Origin: Aureococcus anophagefferens
Lineage: Eukaryota > Sar > Pelagophyceae > Pelagomonadales > Pelagomonadaceae
Length of the DNA: 64,000 bases
Direction: 5' to 3'
Assembly (NCBI RefSeq): GCF_000186865.1
Contig: NW_008705574.1
Coordinates: 196,282 to 260,281 of the forward strand
Part shown: positions 1 through 8,597 of the stretch, piece after piece
Layout of the letters: each line of letters opens with the position of its first letter
Position numbering within the stretch: position 1 is the stretch's first letter
Position numbers and translations under genes: made by a program
Notes under the pieces: generated by a model
What the model was told of the DNA's origin: nothing
The model's input: the letters and a program-made list of their open reading frames with translations, nothing else
Databases searched by the model: none

Positions 1-1665
1 CGGACGGCCGTGGGCCTCGCGGTGTCCTGCGCCGCCCTCGTCCTCCTGGGGCGCTACCTCTCGTCGCTGGGCTCCGACGCGGCGGCGACGAAGCGCGCCG
101 TCGCGACGGGGCGGCTCATGAACAAGCTCAAGTCCAAGTGGCGCATCATGTTCGTCGCGTTCCAGATCGTCTACTCGCAGCCCGCGCTGCTGCCGGACGT
201 GTCGCTGCCGTCGGTCCTGGAAAAGCAGTACCACGCGCTCGACGTCGTCTCGCTGGACTTTGGCGCCCTCTTTCCCTTCCGCTGTAGTGGCGGCGACTAC
301 TACACGGGCCTGCTCTTCGCGACGCTCGCGCCGATCGTTTTTGTAGCGGCGGTCTCCGGGGCCACGTGGCTCCGGTCGCTCCTCTCCGACCGCGTCGCCG
401 ACGGGGACGTCAAGGTCGCGACGGCCACCGTCGGCGTGCTCGTCACCTACGTCGTGCTCCCCGCCGTGACGACGGAGATTTTAGCGATCTACGACTGCGA
501 GGCGCTCGACGGCCGCGACGGCGACGGCGCGACGCCCTACATGCGCCACGACTACAGCGTGCGCTGCGAGGGCTGGACCTACGCCTGCTACCGCGCCTAC
601 GCGACGCTCATGATCCTCGTCTGGCCCCTGGGCGTGCCCCTGCTCTACTTCGCGCTCCTCTACCGGCGGCGCCGCGACATCGACCCGCCCGTGAGCGTCG
701 CCCCTACGGACGAGAAGCGGCGCCGCGCGTCGATGACGCGGAGCGCGGCGGGCGACGTGCACCGCGTCTACGGCCGGGCGTCGGCCGACGAGGGGCGCAT
801 GCTCGACGAGGACAGGCTCGCGCTGCAGATCCGGACGCGCGGCGCGAACCCGGACGTCCGCCACCTCACGCTGCTCTTCGCGCCCTACGAGCCGCCGCGG
901 TGGTGGTGGGAGGTCATGGAGATCGCCCGGCGCCTGCTGTCGACGTCGTTCTTGCTGCTCTTCCACGGCTCGAAGACGCGCATCTTCTTCGCGGTCGTCG
1001 TGTCACTCGCGTCGATCAAGCTCTACAGCACGTACGCGCCGTTCATCTCCGACTCCGACGACCTGCTGGCGGAGTCGCTCCAGTGGCTCGTGACGCTGAA
1101 CCTGCTCTGCCTGCTGATGATCGAGACCGCGGGCACGGACGCGCCCGTGGCCTACGCGTCGATCGCGCTGCAGGTCGCGGCGCTTTTGGGGTCGTTGGCC
1201 TTGGTCCGCGCGGACCTCGCGCGCGAGCGGCGGCTGCTGAACCAGGCCATGGGCGAGTTCGCCGAGGAGATGAGCCACGCGCGGGAGAAGATGCACGAGC
1301 TCGAGGCGTCCGCGCGCCAGGGCCTCGACGCCGCGACGGAAAGCGTGCGGCATCGGGAAAAGTCGATCGAGCGCGCGCTCGCCGCGCTCCGCGTCGGCAG
1401 CGTCGCCGGCAAGCGGGAGCCACCGCCGGGGCTCGAGGTCGCGCCCCAGCCCCGGAGGACCGTCGACTTCGAGGCGCTCGTCGACGACGACGACGATTCG
1501 GATTCGGACGACGACCCCGCGCCGATCGTCGTCGGCGGCGTCGACGACGCGGCGGCGGGCGACGGCGTCGAGTGCGGCGCCTGCGGCCTCTTCCTGACGC
1601 CTGAGAAGGCCGTCGTCGACGCGCCGGAGCACTTTCCGGATCCCGACGAGGACCTCGAATTGTGA
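1..1665 (+). CDS. Multi-pass membrane receptor-like protein, C-terminal part (5' end outside window)
   Basis: The open frame runs in from the left edge with no start, so the N-terminus is missing. What is visible begins in a membrane helix, followed by a basic stretch (LMNKLKSKWRIMFV), several hydrophobic segments, a Cys-containing loop and a segment LMILVWPLGVPLLYFALLY, then a cytoplasmic tail with a coiled coil, an Asp-rich run and a CGACG pair. The same order of motifs occurs in the C-terminal half of the gene at 26461-30181 (KLRLKWKSLFV, ILMVFVWPVGAPALLYAL), so the two are paralogues and this gene probably also had an extracellular sensor and Cys-rich region. Plasma-membrane location and signalling are inferred; no ligand can be named. 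Confidence 0.7.
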   Translation, partial: RTAVGLAVSCAALVLLGRYLSSLGSDAAATKRAVATGRLMNKLKSKWRIMFVAFQIVYSQPALLPDVSLPSVLEKQYHALDVVSLDFGALFPFRCSGGDYYTGLLFATLAPIVFVAAVSGATWLRSLLSDRVADGDVKVATATVGVLVTYVVLPAVTTEILAIYDCEALDGRDGDGATPYMRHDYSVRCEGWTYACYRAYATLMILVWPLGVPLLYFALLYRRRRDIDPPVSVAPTDEKRRRASMTRSAAGDVHRVYGRASADEGRMLDEDRLALQIRTRGANPDVRHLTLLFAPYEPPRWWWEVMEIARRLLSTSFLLLFHGSKTRIFFAVVVSLASIKLYSTYAPFISDSDDLLAESLQWLVTLNLLCLLMIETAGTDAPVAYASIALQVAALLGSLALVRADLARERRLLNQAMGEFAEEMSHAREKMHELEASARQGLDAATESVRHREKSIERALAALRVGSVAGKREPPPGLEVAPQPRRTVDFEALVDDDDDSDSDDDPAPIVVGGVDDAAAGDGVECGACGLFLTPEKAVVDAPEHFPDPDEDLEL

Positions 1666-1720
1666 TTCTAACGTGGTTGAACTTGATGTTGAAGGGGCTG
1701 CTCGATCGAGGCTCTCCGTG

Positions 1721-2662
1721 ATGGCAGCCCTGGATGTCGACGACGAGCAAGACGAAATGAGCAAACTGATCGGGAGACGTGCGCAGGACCACTCGGCCCA
1801 GGAATACTCGGCCGAATCGATCGCGCGCGCCCTCGCGCTCCGCGTACGCCCGACGGACGTCTTCATCGCCACAGCACCAAAGACGGGCACGACCTGGCTC
1901 ACGATGATCTGCCACCAGCTGCGAACGGGCGGCGATTTGGATTTCGACGACATCTACCAGGTCGCGCCGTGGCCGCCGCTGAGCTGGGACCTGGGCATCG
2001 ACTGCGACGCGGACCAGGTCGCGGCGCCGCGGCTCTTCAAGACGCACCAGCGCCTGTCCGCGCAGCCGCGCGGCGGGCGCTACCTGTGCACCGTGCGCGA
2101 CCCGGCGACGACGATCCTGAGCTGGTGGCACTTCCTGGGACCCGCGGGCAAGGACATCCCACCGCTGCGCAAGTACGCGAACGCGTCCCAGTTCTGCCGC
2201 GACGAGCGCTTCGTCGTGGAGAACATGCGCTTCGGCGCGGCGCTCTGGGACTACTACGTCGAGTTCTGGGAGTGCCGGCACCTCGAGAACGTGCACGTCG
2301 TGGCGTTCGAGGACCTCGCGGAGGACGCGCGCGGCGCGCTGCCGGCCCTCGCGGCGTTCATGGGCCTGGAGCGGTCGCCGGCGGAGCTCGACGCCGTCGC
2401 GGCGCTCTGCACGCGCGAGGCCATGCGCGCGCACGCGTCCAAGTTCGACGAGTCCTGGACCTACCGACGGCTCGTCGACGTCGGCCGCATGGGCGACCCG
2501 TCGTCCTACGTGCCGTCGGACCGCGTGCGCGCCGCGACGGCGGCGACGGCGGCCTTGGACGCGGACGCGGTCGCGTTCCTGGACCGGCAGTGGGCCGAGC
2601 GGGTCGCGCCGCGCACGGGCCACCCGACCTACGCGGACTTCGCGGCCGCGCTCCCGCGGTAG
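1721..2662 (+). CDS. Cytosolic-type sulfotransferase
   Basis: Protein of 313 residues of the sulfotransferase_1 family, which transfers sulfate from PAPS to a hydroxyl or amine. The 5'-phosphosulfate loop is seen as PKTGTTWL near residue 50, and a VRDP motif matching the 3'-phosphate-binding region lies near residue 126. There is no signal peptide or membrane segment, so a soluble enzyme is likely. The first ATG at 1721 follows a stretch with two TTGAA motifs (about 1677-1695). It converges with the HD-domain gene at 2680, with 17 bases between stops. The acceptor is unknown. A second, unrelated-looking sulfotransferase domain is in the fusion gene at 59599. Confidence 0.85.
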   Translation: MAALDVDDEQDEMSKLIGRRAQDHSAQEYSAESIARALALRVRPTDVFIATAPKTGTTWLTMICHQLRTGGDLDFDDIYQVAPWPPLSWDLGIDCDADQVAAPRLFKTHQRLSAQPRGGRYLCTVRDPATTILSWWHFLGPAGKDIPPLRKYANASQFCRDERFVVENMRFGAALWDYYVEFWECRHLENVHVVAFEDLAEDARGALPALAAFMGLERSPAELDAVAALCTREAMRAHASKFDESWTYRRLVDVGRMGDPSSYVPSDRVRAATAATAALDADAVAFLDRQWAERVAPRTGHPTYADFAAALPR

Positions 2663-2679
2663 TGCTGGTATGTTAACGT

Positions 2680-4158
2680 CTAGCACTCGACGGAGGTACA
2701 GGGGGTCAGCGACACGGCGGGGTAGGCGTCGAGGTGGCTCTGCCACCGGGCGTGGTGCGTGTCGAGGTCGATGTTGAGCTTGGCGAGCGTGGAGTCGAGG
2801 TTCGCGGGCGCGGCCGCGGTCATGAGCGCGTGCTTCGCGGCGCCGGGCAGCAGCCGCCCGCCGCGCGGCAGGAGCGTCTCGGAGCACAGGTCCAACAGCT
2901 CCTCGTAGATGGGCGTGATGCCCATCTTCCGCGCCAGGGGCACGAAGAGCTCCATCGTCTCCTTGGCCTTCTTGATGCGCTTCTCCTTGGGCATGTGCTT
3001 GAGCGTGCGCATGTTGTGGAGGCGGTCCGCGAGCTTCACCAACGCGACGCGCCACTCGGAGGACATGGACAACAACAGGTCCTGCTGGTTTTCACTATCG
3101 ATCTGCGTCGGCTCGTCGGTGACGCCCTCGACGATGCGCGCGACGGCGTCGCCGAAGGTCGCCTGGATGTCGCCCACGGTCAGCGACGTGTCCTCGACCG
3201 TGTCGTGGAGCAGCCCGGCCATGACCGTGTCCGCGTCCATGCGGAGATCCGCTAACACGGTCGCGACGTGCAGGGGGTGCACGATGAAGGGCTCGCCGGA
3301 CTTGCGGCGCTGGTGCTCGTGGGCCCTGGCCGCGACGTCCACGGCCTCCCGTAGCGCGCCGCCGGCGTGGCGGTCGAGGTAGGCCGCGGACTGGTAGAAG
3401 CGCGCGACGTGGCCGTTCGGCGCCGGGTACGTCGGCACCTCGCCGAAGACGGGCGCGACGGGCTTCGAGAGCATGAAGCGGCCGGGGCCCTTGACGTGGA
3501 GGAGGCTCAGGGGCGCCATGGAGAAGGCCGACGCGCCGGAGACGACCGCGAACGCGACCGTCGCCGCGAGGAGCCGCGCGTCGACGGACACCGTCGTCCG
3601 CCGCCGCCGGTCGCACGTGATGGACACGCGGCGCCGGCGGCCGGACGCGGCCCCGCCGCAGGTCTCGAGGGCCACGCTCAAACGCGGGATGGCCGACGGC
3701 GCGAGGTGGGCGGGGAGCCAGTCGGTCTTGACCTCGATGAGCTTCCGGCGCGGCGTCGACAAGACGAAGTCCGACTCGGCCCGGGGGCGCCGCGGGATGG
3801 GGCGCTGCGTCACGGGGGGCGACATGGTCGCCGCCCGGGGCCGCTTCACGGCCGTGCCGTGGGGGCCCGTCTCCATGGGGCGGCTCCGGCTCCGGAACCG
3901 GGCCGTATCCGCGCAACTGTTTAAGATCCGGTTCTCCTCGGCGATGAGCGCGGCCTCGCGGGCGGCCTCGGCGAGGTCGGGGTCCGAGCGGTCGTCGGCG
4001 TGGGGGGCGGGGCACATAAAGTGGGCCGGGGGGCTCTCGACGCGAGGTAGCAGCAGCGCCGACGCTGATGTCGGCGACAGCGCGGCTCGGCTCCGCCGGC
4101 GGGATGAGTTCAACGACTCAGGAGTTCTCACCGCCAACTCATTTGGTGTTTGCATCAT
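2680..4158 (-). CDS. RelA/SpoT-homologue HD-domain hydrolase, probably plastid-targeted
   Basis: The C-terminal half (about residues 255-430 of 492) is an RSH-type HD phosphohydrolase domain: VHPLHVATVL, LLHDTVEDT and LADRLHNMRTL carry the metal-binding H..HD..D residues. In this family the domain hydrolyses (p)ppGpp. No RelA/SpoT synthetase domain or ACT/TGS region follows, so it looks hydrolase-only. A hydrophobic stretch ending in GASAFS near residue 205 resembles the plastid signal cleavage motif of red-lineage algae, yet about 200 Arg-rich residues precede it; the true start may be internal or the N-terminus may be mis-modelled. ATG 4158 is used because it is the first in-frame ATG pair and follows a CTTCAAG motif; ATG 4017 is an alternative. 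Confidence 0.7.
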   Translation of the reverse strand: MMQTPNELAVRTPESLNSSRRRSRAALSPTSASALLLPRVESPPAHFMCPAPHADDRSDPDLAEAAREAALIAEENRILNSCADTARFRSRSRPMETGPHGTAVKRPRAATMSPPVTQRPIPRRPRAESDFVLSTPRRKLIEVKTDWLPAHLAPSAIPRLSVALETCGGAASGRRRRVSITCDRRRRTTVSVDARLLAATVAFAVVSGASAFSMAPLSLLHVKGPGRFMLSKPVAPVFGEVPTYPAPNGHVARFYQSAAYLDRHAGGALREAVDVAARAHEHQRRKSGEPFIVHPLHVATVLADLRMDADTVMAGLLHDTVEDTSLTVGDIQATFGDAVARIVEGVTDEPTQIDSENQQDLLLSMSSEWRVALVKLADRLHNMRTLKHMPKEKRIKKAKETMELFVPLARKMGITPIYEELLDLCSETLLPRGGRLLPGAAKHALMTAAAPANLDSTLAKLNIDLDTHHARWQSHLDAYPAVSLTPCTSVEC

Positions 4159-4371
4159 GCTTGAAGCGACTTTGCGCGCAAATCCAAGGCCTCGCAAAAC
4201 GCCCGAGTCGGGGGTCACCCAACAGTCGCAAAGCAGCAAGCACCGCGCACGCGAGCAGAGCCGCGACATCACCGCCGCCCACGCGACGCGGCGACGGGCT
4301 ACCGCGCCGGCCCGCCGGCGTGGCAGCACCAGAACACACTATACACATTACTGTACACTTCTACACAACCT

Positions 4372-5071
4372 TCAGAAGAAGAAGGCCGACATGATCCCGA
4401 AGTTCGACGAGGCCTCGGCGCAGACCGCCTTCGCGGGCCACGGCGTCGAGTCGCCGCCGTCCGAGTCGCGGTCGTCGCCCGGCAGCCGCACGCGGAGCTC
4501 GAAGCGGTCGTAGCCGAGGGACACCACAGGCAGCGAGAACTCGAGGATCTCGCGCCACGTGTCCGGCTGGAAGCGCAGGCGCAGGCCGACGAGGAGCCAG
4601 GCGTGCAGGTCGTGCTTGACGCGCGAGAGGATGGCGTTCTTGGCGCAGCTGGCGTCGCACTTGCCGCGGTGCGCCGTGTCCTTGGACTCGCAGCACTTGG
4701 CCATGCCTAGACGAGCGACGGATCAGATTCGGACGCAAAACGTCGGACGCCGCGTCGATACAGGCCCACTCGACGACCTTGCGCGAGCGCTCCTGCACGG
4801 TCCAGGCGCAGGCGTCGCGGTCCTCGCACACGGCGTCCAGCCGCGCGTGGACGGCGTCCAACTCGAGGGCGCTCGCGTCGCGGTCTGCGGTGCGCTCCGC
4901 GTGGTCCCACATGCGCGCCCGGACGCGGCGCGTCTCCTGCTCGCGGACGCGCGCCTCCTGCTCCGCCTTGAGGCGCGACACGGCCGCCTCCGCCGCGGCG
5001 AGCGAGCGCTCCTCGCTTAGCAGATTGAGCCACGCGCCGGCGCTGTCGAAGCCGCGGTCGCGGCGGAGCAT
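4372..5071 (-). CDS. Unknown coiled-coil protein, two exons
   Basis: Two exons, 5071-4762 and 4706-4372, join across a 55-base GT-AG intron to give 214 residues. Splicing turns the codon T|GC into Cys and keeps the frame (VEWAC then MAKCCE). The N-terminal half is Glu/Ala/Arg-rich with heptad-like spacing (residues 20-95, coiled coil). The C-terminal half has four clustered Cys (KCCESKD, KCDASCAKN) and then a mixed alpha/beta region. No family is recognised. It ends in three Phe before the stop. Confidence 0.6.
4707..4761 (-). other. 55-base spliceosomal intron
   Basis: It begins GTATCG and ends TCTAG on the minus strand. Removing it joins two otherwise out-of-frame open frames. No flanking duplication is seen, so it is not of the introner type. 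Confidence 0.6.
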
Positions 5072-5347
5072 CCTTGGATTTTCTTCGGCCGCGAAGACGA
5101 CGACGGCGCGACGATTTCCGCGAGAGCTTTGGCTTTGGAGCGCAGCGCAGTTGCTGTGGCAGCTTTTGATGTCTACACGGCGCGAGTCGAGGCGTCGGCG
5201 GGTCGCGCGGATTGCGTTCGCGCGCGCGCCGAAGGTTTGGACGCCAGGCCGGCGTCACTTTTCTTGAGGGCCACTCGTTCGAAATCTGTTCGACAAGACG
5301 CCTACGGCATCTTGCCCCTGCCGGGGGGGCTTGCCTGCGGCGCGGCG

Positions 5348-5371
5348 AGAGCGCGCCCTTCGGGCGCGCTC
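5348..5371. repeat. Perfect GC hairpin with TTCG loop
   Basis: Arms GAGCGCGCCC and GGGCGCGCTC flank TTCG, an unusually stable loop. It lies upstream of the gene at 5697 and could sit in its 5' UTR or near its promoter; function unknown. Confidence 0.6.
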
Positions 5372-5484
5372 GCGCGAGCTGAGCCACTCATTCCCGTGTC
5401 AATGCTTCCCTCTGCACCGCTCGCGCGACGACAGCCATTTAATTTCCGTACGGCGGGGGAACCGGCACGCACAACTCACGCATC

Positions 5485-5491
5485 TATATAT
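5485..5491 (+). promoter_or_regulatory. TATA-like box
   Basis: TATATAT inside CATCTATATATGGAAG is the clearest TATA-type sequence in the window, about 205 bases before the ATG at 5697. Its use as a promoter is inferred from position and from the GC-rich background. Confidence 0.4.
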
Positions 5492-5696
5492 GGAAGCCAA
5501 GGGCAACCGGTTCTGGAGCTCATTTTTTTGGGCAGCCTCGATTCTCAGCTCTCGATGTCCGAACAAAAAGCAAAGCACAGCGACGCAGGTCGCAATAGGC
5601 ACGACGAGTCGTCGATCCTCGGACGCGTCGTCGCGGCGGCTCATCCTCCAGCAGCTCGCCGCCTCTCGCGCGAGCTACGAGGTCCGCTCCTCGAGG

Positions 5697-6200
5697 ATGG
5701 GATGCAAGCCGAGCAAGAGCGATGGGGTGCCGCAGAGCAGCAAGCCCATGTACGACGACGACTCGCTCTACTGCCTCGAACCGCGCCTCAGGTCGCGGCG
5801 CGTCTTCTCGCCGCGGCGCCAGGTCGCCTCGCGCATCAAGTCGCCGCGCTACGCCGTCGTGCTCGAGGAGACCAAGGAGGACCCGTCGCTCGCGCCGTGC
5901 CCGCCCGCGCCGCGGCCGAGCCCGGCGACGCCGCGCCCGCCCGACGTCGTCGAATTCTCGTCCGTGTCGCCGTCGATGATCGGCTGCCGCGCGAAGCAGC
6001 TCGTCGAGCTCCAGGTGCCCTGCGACTTCGAGCACGAACACGGCGAGGAGCGCGAGTACGCCGCGGCGCGCTACGAGCACAAGAGCGGCGACGGCGACTT
6101 CGAGAGCGACTTCGACTCGGAGGAGTCCCACGAGGCGCCGTCGCTGGCGTCCTACCTGGGCTGCCTCATGCTCGAGGACAACGTCAGCGACGAACCCTAG
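5697..6200 (+). CDS. Small acidic protein with N-terminal myristoylation/palmitoylation signal
   Basis: 167 residues beginning MGCKPSKSDG: Gly2, Cys3 and Ser6 fit a dual N-myristoyl/S-palmitoyl membrane anchor. The middle is rich in Arg, Ser and Pro (SRRVFSPRRQ, RIKSPRY, Pro-rich run). The C-terminal third is acidic (DGDFESDFDSEESHE). The pattern suggests an inner-membrane-attached adaptor or signalling peptide; no domain is recognised. The start is fixed by the MGC signal; the upstream open frame lacks such a feature. Confidence 0.6.
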   Translation: MGCKPSKSDGVPQSSKPMYDDDSLYCLEPRLRSRRVFSPRRQVASRIKSPRYAVVLEETKEDPSLAPCPPAPRPSPATPRPPDVVEFSSVSPSMIGCRAKQLVELQVPCDFEHEHGEEREYAAARYEHKSGDGDFESDFDSEESHEAPSLASYLGCLMLEDNVSDEP

Positions 6201-6283
6201 GAAGACGCCCACATAACACACTGCTTGCTTACGAGGCACGTCCCACTGGCGCGCTTGAGAGACCTACACTGTCCTCCTTAATA

Positions 6284-8438
6284 TCACACCTCGAAGGTCG
6301 GCGCCGCGGCGCCGGACGCGGCCTCGTAGGGCAGGCGGAGGAGCGGGTTCTCGTAGGCGTCGCCTTCGCGCTTCTCGAGGAGCCAGTCGATGGAGCCCCG
6401 GCACGCGTCCCGCGCCTCGGCGTAGACCGCCGCGCAGGCGTCCTTGTCGTTGGCGTCGAGGTCCGCCGTGGCGATGACCTCGCCGAAGCCTACCAAGCAC
6501 GTCGGTGACGATTTCTCTTCGTTTTCCCGGTCAAAATCTCTCGAAAATCGTCACGGCCGCAGGACGCTGGGTAGAGCGGAAGTAGAAGCGCCGCGGCGAC
6601 GTCGGCACCGCGAGCGGGAACCGGAAGTCCTCGGTGCGGTTCGCCCAGCGCCGCGCGGACGGCACGCTCCCCGCGCCGCCGCGCGGGTCGCCCCCGCCGA
6701 AGGGCAGCGGCTCGTCCTTGTCGCGAACGATGGTGAAGGAGTCCGCCGCGCCGACGGCGCCGAAGGGGACGATGTCCGCGCCGTATTTCGCCGCGACGCG
6801 CACGAAGTCCGTCTCCTCGGGCCAGAAGAGCTCGTAGGCCTCGTCCTTGCCGTGGTTCGACTCGCGGACGCCGCCGGGGAAGAGGAGCACCGCCGCGTCG
6901 TCGCGCATGAGGCGCACGAAGTTCCGGGGGGAGACTTCCACGGCTCCGAAGGTCTGGAAGAACGTGTCGCCGTCCGCCGCGCCGCCGAAGCCCCGGTCGC
7001 GCCGCGGCGAGTCGGCCCAGTAGTCCGGCGGCCCCGTCGCGTCGCTTTGCGCGTCGAAGAGGCTCAACGCGTTCGTCGCGACGGGGTGCGCCAGGCCCCG
7101 GATCAGCAGGTCGCGGTCGCGGAGGAACTCGTCCACTAAGACGCTCAGGTCGATGCCGAAGAGCTGGTGGTTCCCGACGAGCAGCACGGGTCGCTTTTCG
7201 CCCGGCGACGGCACGCCCTTTAGTCCACGGACGGGGACCCCGTCGACCGTGGAAAAGAACACGGGCGACACGAGGCGCCGGAACGGGTCGACGACCGATC
7301 GCCGCGACTCCGCGATCTGCGTCGCGTTCGGAGGAACGAAGTCCTCGACCCAGCGCTGGGCCCTGCGCGCCTTGGCGGCGCGGAGCTCCGCGCCGTAGAG
7401 CGCCCGGGACCTGCGGAGCGCCACGGAGAGATCCAGCCGCTCGTCGTCGACGAGGACCGCGTGGCCGCCGCGCGGCAGGATCACGGCCTCGCAGCCGGGG
7501 AGCTCCTTCTTCAGGCGCGCGGCCTCGGAGGCCGACGGCAGGAAGCGGTCGTCGCCGCCGGCGAGCACGAGGACATTCGTGCCGCGTTCCTTGCGTCTTA
7601 ACCGCCAGAGCTTGCCGTTCGTCGCCGCGCAGCCCCGGTCGAGCCAGTCGACGACGCGGTGCCTCAAAGTCTGGGGCGGCACGAGCTCGCTCAGCGCCAT
7701 GGCGCCGCTCGCCGCGCGGGCCAGGTTGGAAAAGTCCAGGTTCTGCCACTCCGCCGCGGACTTCTCGACCATCGACGCGTCCGACGCCAGCAAGCCGACG
7801 GCCGCGGCGATCGCGCCCGCGTAGGGAATCCCCGCGGGCGCCGCGCTCACGACGCGCCCGCCGACGGACCAGGACGTGCGGTCGTAGGACGTCGCGGGGT
7901 TCACGAGGGCGATGCCCCGGAGCTCGTGCAACGCGTTCTCGTCGCTCAATTCGACGGCGGCCGCCGTCGCGAACAAGCCTCCGAGCGACTCGCCGACGAT
8001 GATTCCGTCGCGCAGTTCCCGCTTCGCGAAGGTCGCGATGGACGTCACCACGTCCTCGAAGGGCGTTCTCCCGTCGCCGTCGAGCCAGCAGTACCAGGGA
8101 TCGAAACCGTTCGCCGCGAGGCGCGGGAGCTGGGCCGCGATGGAGATGCCGCGGAATTCGATGCCCGGCACGTAGAGCAGCGGCTCGCCGGTGGACGCGT
8201 TGTCGTAGCGCGTGAAGCGCAGGCTGCCGATGCGCAGCGTCTCCTCCGACGTGACCATGGACTCGGCGGCGTCGATCATCTCCGTCGTGGACGTCGTCGT
8301 GGCCAGAGCCGGCGTCAGGCGCGGTCGGAAGGCGCGCGACGGCTTCGACACAGGCCGCATCGCGCGGTGCGTCTGGAAGCCGGTCGCGGTGGCGAGAAGC
8401 GCGAGGGCGGTGCAGAGGCGCGTTGCATTGGGACGCAT
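6284..8438 (-). CDS. Phytyl-ester-synthase/diacylglycerol-acyltransferase-like protein, plastid
   Basis: Two exons, 8438-6566 and 6489-6284. An N-terminal alpha/beta hydrolase half carries the nucleophile motif GESLGG and a late GGHAVLVDD histidine; a lysophospholipid-acyltransferase-like half has GNHQLFGIDL and LLFPGGVRES. This order is that of plant PES1/PES2, which make phytyl esters and triacylglycerol in plastids from free phytol and fatty acids. The N-terminus is a signal peptide ending ATGFQ, fitting plastid import. The second exon (DWLLEKREGDAYENPLLRLP) matches the end of the family and is needed to complete it; the splice choice (GTCCTG ... GGTAG) is the best in-frame one. Confidence 0.8.
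6490..6565 (-). other. 76-base intron
   Basis: Inferred from the need to join FYFRSTQ to RFGEVIATADL of the acyltransferase; GT-AG, phase 1. The exact donor is the least certain part. Confidence 0.5.
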
Positions 8439-8597
8439 CGTCGCTGAGCGGCGCGTCGAGCTGGCGCAAAGTCGTCGGACCATAAATGCCAGCGCAGAGG
8501 CAACATGTCGACCTTTCGCTTTTGTTGACCCATACCCAAGCCCTTGAGCTGCCCGCCTCGCGCTGCCCGGCGCGCACAGCGCCCCGCGAAAAGTCGA
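8439..8597. promoter_or_regulatory. Shared promoter between two divergent acyltransferase genes
   Basis: 159 bases separate the starts of the PES-like gene (minus) and the LPLAT gene (plus). A shared bidirectional control region for lipid remodelling is inferred. No clear box beyond CATAAA at 8480 is visible. Confidence 0.4.

Larger units (their letters stand above)
5072..5696. other. Intergenic region with hairpin and TATA-like box
   Basis: 625 bases between the divergent starts at 5071 and 5697. It contains a GC-rich inverted repeat at 5348-5371 and a TATATAT run at 5485-5491. No coding sequence with credible composition was found; the open frames crossing it have no start or domain support. 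Confidence 0.5.

Noticed and set aside
5129..6508. 459-codon plus frame over the intergenic region
   Set aside because: Low-complexity Arg/Ala composition; the MGC-starting frame at 5697 is better supported.
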